Assembly (NCBI GenBank): GCA_003224665.1
Contig: QHZM01000296.1
Span: 1-6,611, forward strand
Source of the DNA: Acidobacteriota bacterium
GTDB taxonomy: Bacteria > Acidobacteriota > Terriglobia > UBA7540
DNA length: 6,611 bases
Direction: 5' to 3'
How positions within the stretch are numbered: position 1 is the first letter of the stretch; every line of letters begins with the position of its first letter. The translations under genes were made by a program, and so were the position numbers. A model generated the notes under the pieces. The model saw only the letters and a program-made list of their open reading frames with translations, did not search any database and was not told the DNA's origin. This document shows, piece after piece, positions 1 to 3,953 of the stretch.

Positions 1-1
1 A

Positions 2-280
2 GCGCTGGAGTCAAGGAAAGAACATAAACCAGAAGATAACGCTGTTGATATGGCAGCTGCCATGGGCATTGAGCTTTTAACGGAAGAACAATATCGAGAG
101 TTGCAGAAACTTGGAAATTTCGATACGAAAACGTCGAGCTGGGTGAAAACACCTTCTGCTATCAGAAAACTCGGCGGCGCCCTCTTTTGTGATCGCCGCT
201 ACGACACTGTTTTCGTGTATCACAACGGTGCGGAATCTTACTATGCCGCTAGGGCGTTCCGTGGCTCGCTAAGGGTCTAA
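2..280 (+). CDS. DUF4256 family protein, C-terminal half (5' end outside window)
   Basis: The reading frame is open from the left edge to the TAA at 278-280, giving 92 codons; the ATG codons at 50 and 62 are internal, so the true start lies outside the window. The C-terminus has features I recognise from DUF4256 proteins: a 'MGIELLTEEQYR' block, 'KTSSW..TP..IRKLGGALF', 'DRRY..VFVYHNG' and a terminal 'FRGSLRV'. Family members are usually somewhat under 200 residues, so about half is present. The function is unknown; these are small soluble proteins with no signal peptide or membrane segment visible here. Base composition is more AT-rich than the DNA to its right. No terminator is seen after the stop, and the following frame looks like an unrelated gene remnant. 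Family recognition is from memory of the motifs, not from a search. Confidence 0.85.
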   Translation, partial: ALESRKEHKPEDNAVDMAAAMGIELLTEEQYRELQKLGNFDTKTSSWVKTPSAIRKLGGALFCDRRYDTVFVYHNGAESYYAARAFRGSLRV

Positions 281-465
281 ATTTTGGATGCCGGCACATC
301 TTCTTCGACGTCCTTGAGCGGCTCCTAGCGAGTGAGCCGATTGGACGAATCGTCGGCGCCGAGGCCATGAAGTTCGCCGGCTGGCAGCGGCTGAACGCGG
401 AGTACGCCAAGCAGTTCGGTATTGAAACGCCCAACCGGCCGTCTCAGGCGGCTCAAAACTCGTGA
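281..465 (+). pseudogene. start-less C-terminal fragment of an unrecognised protein
   Basis: The plus-strand frame is open from 253 to the TGA at 463-465 and reads like real protein from about codon 298 onward, including 'LERLLASEPIGRIVGAEAMK' followed by 'FAGWQRLNAEYAKQFGIETP' and a polar tail. There is no ATG, GTG or TTG with a ribosome site at its left end. The first in-frame ATG, at 367, falls inside the conserved-looking helix. The open frame also runs back into the last codons of the DUF4256 gene. I read it as the surviving 3' end of a gene whose front was deleted, fused directly behind the DUF4256 stop. I do not recognise the family. A metabolic enzyme C-terminus would fit its alternating charged and hydrophobic helix pattern, but nothing proves it. 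Confidence 0.45.
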
Positions 466-551
466 ATCGAGGTGGATCGCAAAACAATGCACCGTGAACG
501 CGGTTACGTAGTACTTGTAGGTGTGCCCGATGCGCTTCGGGCTCGTCTTCA

Positions 552-558
552 GAGGAGG
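552..558 (+). promoter_or_regulatory. Shine-Dalgarno GAGGAGG deciding a TTG start
   Basis: GAGGAGG at 552-558 sits 5 nt before TTG at 564. It is the strongest ribosome-binding site seen in the window. No in-frame ATG lies near it, so it fixes the start of the small membrane protein on TTG. Confidence 0.75.
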
Positions 559-563
559 TCCCA

Positions 564-782
564 TTGAACTGGAACAATTTGGTTCGGCAGACCCACCGCT
601 GGCTGGCCATTGCCTTTACGGTGGCCGTCATCGCCAACATCGTCGCCTTGGTACTGAAGAAGCAGGCCGTCTGGGTGGGCCTCATGGCGCTGCCCCCGCT
701 CGCCTTGCTCCTGCTCACTGGTCTGTACTTGTTCGTGCTGCCGTATGCCACCAAGTGGGGCAGCGGGCGACCCACCGACTGA
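564..782 (+). CDS. small two-helix inner-membrane protein (72 aa)
   Basis: This is a complete 72-codon gene starting at TTG (564) behind a near-ideal Shine-Dalgarno and ending at TGA 780-782. The protein begins 'MNWNNLVRQTHRWLAIAF', followed by a hydrophobic helix at about residues 14-31, a short Lys-containing turn (K32, K33), a second helix at about 36-60, and a basic, Gly-rich tail ending 'SGRPTD'. The RQTHRWL stretch before helix 1 resembles the entry to the first helix of PepSY-type membrane proteins, but no PepSY domain follows, so I name no function. Positive charge at the N-terminus and tail suggests both ends face the cytoplasm with a short periplasmic turn or a tight hairpin. Similar short conserved membrane proteins of unknown function occur in bacteria. 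It stands alone: the upstream frame is a gene fragment and the downstream DNA has no supported gene. GC content is clearly higher than in the DUF4256 gene. Confidence 0.72.
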   Translation: MNWNNLVRQTHRWLAIAFTVAVIANIVALVLKKQAVWVGLMALPPLALLLLTGLYLFVLPYATKWGSGRPTD

Positions 783-936
783 ACGGGCGGCCGGCCGCAC
801 GACGATGGCCCGGAGGCGTGGGGCCTGCGGCGGCCACCGGCGTGCTCTGGGGGCTCTCGTACTTCTTCTGGCGCAGCCTGCAGGCCACGCCGGCGAGCGC
901 CTGACCGCGCACCGCCTGCGCACTCGACACCAAACA

Positions 937-971
937 GAGCATGTCGTTTTTGGGACAAAAACCACATGCTC
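937..971. repeat. 35-nt near-perfect hairpin / interrupted palindrome
   Basis: The outer arms GAGCATGT (937-944) and ACATGCTC (964-971) pair perfectly over 8 bp. After one C:C mismatch (945/963), the inner arms GTTTTTG (946-952) and CAAAAAC (956-962) pair over 7 bp, leaving a 3-nt loop GGA. That makes 15 of 16 possible pairs. No T-run follows on the plus strand, and on the minus strand the hairpin is followed by mixed sequence, so it is not a standard intrinsic terminator. The outer half recurs inverted at 1463-1474, which suggests a mobile-element end or recombination site. Its role is unproven. Confidence 0.7.
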
Positions 972-988
972 GTCGATATAGTCGACGA
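970..988. repeat. short palindrome with 7-bp arms adjoining the hairpin
   Basis: TCGTCGA (970-976) and TCGACGA (982-988) are perfect inverted copies around a 5-nt loop TATAG. It shares its first two bases with the end of the 937-971 hairpin, so the two can form a side-by-side double stem. No T-run is present. It could be an operator or part of the same recombination or mobile-element end. Confidence 0.5.
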
Positions 989-1079
989 CTAAGCCGGCCT
1001 TCCTCAGCCTGTTGCGAGCACACACGGCACTCCAAAGGCAGTGCATTCACATCCCAAAGACACGCTCAAGAGGCAAGAT

Positions 1080-1391
1080 TCAGGAGGGTCTGCCACGGGC
1101 GAGAAGCTGGTTCAGTGGGGCGGAAAGGGCACGGCCACAGACCGTGACCTGGGTTTCCAGCACACGATCCAGAAAGTCCTTGACCAGTCCGAAACAGACT
1201 TGATGCTTTGCGTCCCAGAAGTACTTTGACACGAAAGCCATCACGTGGTAGTTAGGGACCAGGTACAGGAAACGGTCCAGGCTGAGGTCAGAGTCGATGG
1301 CACTGCGGATGCGCAGGTAGTGTTTCTCGGCCTTCGGCGTTCTCTCATATTCGAGCGCAAACCTGCATTCAACCGCGCCAACCTCCGCAGC
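1080..1391 (-). pseudogene. replication-relaxation (Replic_Relax)-like protein, C-terminal fragment
   Basis: The minus-strand frame is open for 103 codons between a TGA at 1394-1392 and its own TGA at 1082-1080. Its left part reads 'RFALEYERTPKAEKHYLRI' and then 'LDRFLYLVPNYHVMAF'. This matches the core I know from Replic_Relax proteins, [V/F]ALE[Y/L]E[R/L]T.K....Y, followed by a predicted beta strand 'LYLVP'. Those proteins are usually encoded on plasmids and integrative elements and are linked to replication and mobilisation. There is no start codon at the front, and the expected N-terminal winged-helix half is absent: upstream frames to 1560 do not continue it. The first in-frame ATG lies within the fragment. 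I therefore call it a decayed remnant. The coding-like quality is clear; the family name is a motif judgement from memory. Confidence 0.5.
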
Positions 1392-1562
1392 TCAGCACGC
1401 ACAACCAACAACAACCTCAAGCAAGGCCCAGCGACACCGCCAGGCTCACCCGCGCAGATACGAACGACATGCTCCACACAAACTCGCCGCACCACTTCCA
1501 GGTCCGCGCACAACCTAAGCACGAAAACAACCGACGACCAGTAGAACTTGATATACAAAAGA

Positions 1563-2624
1563 TCAGGTTTTCTGTGGTCTTGACTTGACAATCTGCAACA
1601 GCTTCTCGTACCCGGCCCGGTATTTGGAGCTGCTCGGGTCGAGCTCGTAGGCGATCCGGTAATGAGTGAGGGCCGTCCGAAGATCACCCTTCTGCTCCAT
1701 GGCGAAGCCCAGGTTGTAATGGGCCTTGGCGTAGTCGGGCTTGAGGCGAAGCGCATTCAAGAATTCCGCGATCGCCCGGTCCAGGTCACCTTTTTCTGCG
1801 AGCTCAAGTCCCAGGTTGTTATGGGAGGCTGCATCGCTCGGATCGAATTGCAGCGCGCGAATATACGCGTCGATGGCGTCGTTCAAGTTCCCATTCACAT
1901 CCAGCGCGCTCGCCAGGTTGAATTGCACGTCGGCGTTCTTCGGGTCCAGTCGCAAGGCATTCCGGTATTCGCCAATGGCGCCCTCCAGATCGCCTCTTAC
2001 CCGGAGCGCATTCGCAAGGTTTTCGTGAATCGGGGCTGAGTCCGGCTTCAGGAGGAGCGCATTCCGGTAGTTTTCGTGAATCGGGGCTGAGTCCGGCTTC
2101 AGGAGGAGCGCATTCCGGTACTCGCTGATGGCCCCGTCGAGATCGCCTTTCTGCTGAAGGGTGTTGCCCAGGTTATAGTGAGCTTCCAGGGAGTCCGGCT
2201 TCAGCCGCAACGCTTCATTGAATTCGCCAATTGCCGCGTCCAGTTGGTCCCGCCCGGCGAGGACTAAGGCCAGGTTGTTGTGCGCATCGGCAAAATCAGG
2301 GCGCAGGCGAAGTGTCTCGCGATACTCGGCCTCGGCTCCGCCGAAGTCACCGACCGCGGCAAGCGCGATGCCGAGGTTGTAATGCGCCTCGGGATAATCA
2401 GACCGGAGCCGCAGCGCTTCAAGATATTCGGAGATCGCCTGGTCCCACCTCCCCTCGGCTGCGTAGTTGTTGGCCAGCGCGAAGTGGTCTTTCTGTTTCT
2501 CCCGGCCATAGGCAGTGCACGCGAAAATCAGAACCCAAGCGGCTAACTTGTACCTCATAAGGTGCCCATCGTGACTCGGGCCCGCTCGCTTTTTGCGGAG
2601 GTCCCGCGGGGTCAACGATTTCAA
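1563..2624 (-). CDS. exported TPR-repeat protein (353 aa)
   Basis: This is the last gene of the kinase operon. It holds eight canonical 34-residue TPRs at about residues 48-79, 80-113, 114-147, 148-181, 199-232, 233-266, 267-300 and 301-334, with repeated 'AHYNLG...KGDL..AI.EY..AL.LKPD' patterns. A 17-residue half repeat (182-198) is inserted between the fourth and fifth. A short basic tail follows. TPR solenoids bind peptides or partner proteins; no catalytic domain is present. The listed start is TTG at 2624, 8 nt after GAGGA that overlaps the stop of the upstream gene. The in-frame ATG at 2558 (residue 23) opens a typical signal sequence, 'MRYKLAAWVLIFACTAYG', but has no good ribosome site, so the true start is uncertain. 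Either way the product should be exported. The 'LIFAC' could be a weak lipobox, with Phe at an unfavourable position. The 12-nt gap to the upstream TPR gene implies co-transcription. No clear terminator follows the TGA at 1563. Confidence 0.9.
   Translation of the reverse strand: MKSLTPRDLRKKRAGPSHDGHLMRYKLAAWVLIFACTAYGREKQKDHFALANNYAAEGRWDQAISEYLEALRLRSDYPEAHYNLGIALAAVGDFGGAEAEYRETLRLRPDFADAHNNLALVLAGRDQLDAAIGEFNEALRLKPDSLEAHYNLGNTLQQKGDLDGAISEYRNALLLKPDSAPIHENYRNALLLKPDSAPIHENLANALRVRGDLEGAIGEYRNALRLDPKNADVQFNLASALDVNGNLNDAIDAYIRALQFDPSDAASHNNLGLELAEKGDLDRAIAEFLNALRLKPDYAKAHYNLGFAMEQKGDLRTALTHYRIAYELDPSSSKYRAGYEKLLQIVKSRPQKT
2019..2120. repeat. exact 51-bp tandem duplication inside the TPR gene
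   Basis: Bases 2019-2069 and 2070-2120 are identical over all 51 positions. The unit is 17 codons, so the frame is kept and the peptide 'YRNALLLKPDSAPIHEN' appears twice in a row (protein residues about 169-185 and 186-202). A TPR is 34 residues, so exactly half a repeat was added: helix B, the turn and the start of the next helix A. All neighbouring TPRs differ at many bases, so the identity marks a recent event or an assembly artefact. Confidence 0.92.
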
Positions 2625-2632
2625 AGCAGGTT

Positions 2633-2637
2633 TCCTC
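2633..2637 (-). promoter_or_regulatory. Shine-Dalgarno GAGGA overlapping the upstream stop codon
   Basis: On the minus strand, GAGGA (2637 down to 2633) begins at the last base of the upstream gene's TAG stop and lies 8 nt before the TTG at 2624. This favours initiation at TTG, with translation coupled to the gene before it, over the downstream ATG at 2558. Confidence 0.5.
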
Positions 2638-3953
2638 TAGTGCGCCTCGGGTCTTTTACCTGTCACTCGGTTGAGGTGCTGGAGGAATGCGGAATTTGTA
2701 GAGGAACTGAGCCGAAGGGCCTCTCTGAACTCCTGCGCAGCTTGCTCAATGCTCCCTTTGCTTTCGAGGGCCAGGCCCATCGCATCATGCGCGCCGGCGT
2801 CACTGGGTTTCAAGCGAAGCGCCTCCCGAGCCGCCACCTGAGCCGCTCCCGTGTCGCCCCGGAAAATTAGACCGTAGGCGAGGTCGGCGTACCAGCCGGA
2901 GCTCTTGGGGTCGATTTCGGCGGCTTTATGCAACTCACGCAGGGCATCACGAAAGTTACCCTCATTCCATAAGACCCATCCCAGGCGGTTGTGCGCCATC
3001 GCCGTATTGGGGTCGGGCCGGGCGGCTCCCCCCGCTTCCACCTGAAAACTTCTGGAGTCGTTCTGTCGCAAGGCAGCCCCAAGCAGGGCGTACCCGTACG
3101 CCAGCTCAGGGTTGAGGATGAGGGCGTTCTGTACGGTCGGAGACTCATAATCCCCCTTGAACAGGCAAGCCCCCGCCAAGTTGAGCAAATCGCTCACCGA
3201 ATAGTTCAGTCCGACGGCGTCCTGGAAAGAGTTCACCGCCCCGTCCGCATTGAAGTCTGCCAGCGCCTGGTACCCCCGCTCGGCCAGTCGCCTCACCTTT
3301 TCATCTTTTTCGGCCTGGCTTTCCCATTCAACGATTTTCCGGGTGAAGGTCTCCGCGTCCGTTCCCGAGCCCGCGACGGCAAGATACTTCTTCCAATTCG
3401 CCGCAGCCTCGGAATAACGACCGAGCTCAGCTAAGAGCAGGCCGCGTTGGAAGTAGATTTCCCGCGCGCGCGGGCGGATCCTCTGCGCTTCAGCGTATTC
3501 GCGGAAGGCTCCATCAAAATCTCTATTCAGTGCCCTGAGCTGGGCGAGCTCGAGGTGACGTGCCGCCTCAACCAAAACGGCTGCATCTGCCTCCCCCGGC
3601 GAGGCAGGAGATGGCGCGGGGACCTCTTTGGGAGGGGCCTTGGGAGGAGGGGCTGCGCTTCGAATAGCCTGCAACAGAGTTTCCTGCGCGCCCGCATTCC
3701 TCAGGCGCCGGAGAGTCCCCTCTTCCGGCTGAAAACTGATGCCGTATTTACGCACCAGGGCCGTTATTGCGTTGTGGCTGGCGCCCATCGCCAGGAGTTT
3801 CACCACGTCCTCCTCGGCGAGTGGGCCGGCGGCCTGAGGTGCCGCCCACAACTGAAAAAGGCCATACCCAATGGCCACCGCCAAGGGAACAATTGCGAGG
3901 ACTGCATTGCGGGGTCCAAGTTTCCTTCTCAGAATAGAGCGAAGCAGTCTCAT
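2637..3953 (-). CDS. membrane-anchored TPR protein with 'GISF' helical module (438 aa)
   Basis: This is the second gene of the operon. Its ATG at 3953 overlaps the kinase stop in an ATGA (3953-3950), which indicates translational coupling. A basic N-terminus ('MRLLRSILRRK') precedes one hydrophobic helix at about residues 17-37, predicted to anchor the rest outside the cytoplasm. Residues about 45-99 form a small helical module ('EEDVVKLLAMGAS', 'KYGISFQPEE', 'RNAGAQETLLQAIR') like one I know from acidobacterial TPR and kinase-associated proteins; its function is unknown. A Pro/Ala linker (101-119) leads to TPR-like helices at about 130-162, 165-192, 225-252, 256-283, 285-316 (irregular), 318-350, 353-386 and 387-416. 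No enzyme motif is seen, so a scaffolding or partner-binding role is inferred. Residues about 299-310 break the TPR pattern and may reflect compensating frameshifts. It ends at TAG 2639-2637. Confidence 0.9.
   Translation of the reverse strand: MRLLRSILRRKLGPRNAVLAIVPLAVAIGYGLFQLWAAPQAAGPLAEEDVVKLLAMGASHNAITALVRKYGISFQPEEGTLRRLRNAGAQETLLQAIRSAAPPPKAPPKEVPAPSPASPGEADAAVLVEAARHLELAQLRALNRDFDGAFREYAEAQRIRPRAREIYFQRGLLLAELGRYSEAAANWKKYLAVAGSGTDAETFTRKIVEWESQAEKDEKVRRLAERGYQALADFNADGAVNSFQDAVGLNYSVSDLLNLAGACLFKGDYESPTVQNALILNPELAYGYALLGAALRQNDSRSFQVEAGGAARPDPNTAMAHNRLGWVLWNEGNFRDALRELHKAAEIDPKSSGWYADLAYGLIFRGDTGAAQVAAREALRLKPSDAGAHDAMGLALESKGSIEQAAQEFREALRLSSSTNSAFLQHLNRVTGKRPEAH

Larger units (their letters stand above)
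783..1079. other. GC-rich intergenic stretch without a supported gene
   Basis: No frame here shows a recognisable domain. A plus-strand frame to the TGA at 902-904 ends with a hydrophobic stretch ('GVLWGLSYFFWRSL'), but it overlaps the 72-aa gene in another frame and has no start of its own. Minus-strand frames are Arg/Pro/Cys-rich, as expected of shadow frames in GC-rich DNA. The structured elements are the hairpins at 937-971 and 970-988, listed separately. No terminator-like hairpin with a T-run is seen after the 72-aa gene. Confidence 0.5.
937..1474. repeat. pair of 12-bp inverted repeats bounding a decayed segment
   Basis: GAGCATGTCGTT at 937-948 has an exact inverted copy, AACGACATGCTC, at 1463-1474. 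The 538-bp segment they bound holds the replication-relaxation-like fragment. Similarity stops after 12 bp on the inside and after about one base on the outside, and I see no flanking target-site duplication. These may be the eroded ends of a small element, or a chance or regulatory repeat. Call this tentative. Confidence 0.35.

Noticed and set aside
325..564. Minus-strand 79-codon frame with 'SPKRIGHTYKYYVTAF', reminiscent of winged-helix proteins near transposases
   Set aside because: Only about 16 residues look suggestive, the rest does not continue the pattern, and it is antisense to a more convincing plus-strand fragment.
269..1046. Long minus-strand frames opposite the 72-aa gene and its surroundings (up to 232 codons)
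   Set aside because: They are Arg/Pro/Cys-rich with no recognisable domain and lie antisense to a plus-strand gene that has a strong ribosome site. They are what GC-rich DNA gives by default.
1245..1544. Plus-strand 99-codon frame rich in Thr, Arg and Asn
   Set aside because: It is antisense to the replication-relaxation-like fragment, low in complexity, and has no ribosome site.
1545..1580. Possible terminator after the operon (AAAAGATC...GTTTTCTG with a short T-run on the minus strand)
   Set aside because: The stem is only about 4 bp and poorly paired, which is not enough to call an intrinsic terminator.
1650..2460. Regularly spaced repeated DNA resembling an array
   Set aside because: The period of about 102 bp equals 34 codons, and the frame encodes canonical TPRs. 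It is a protein repeat, not CRISPR or intergenic repeats.
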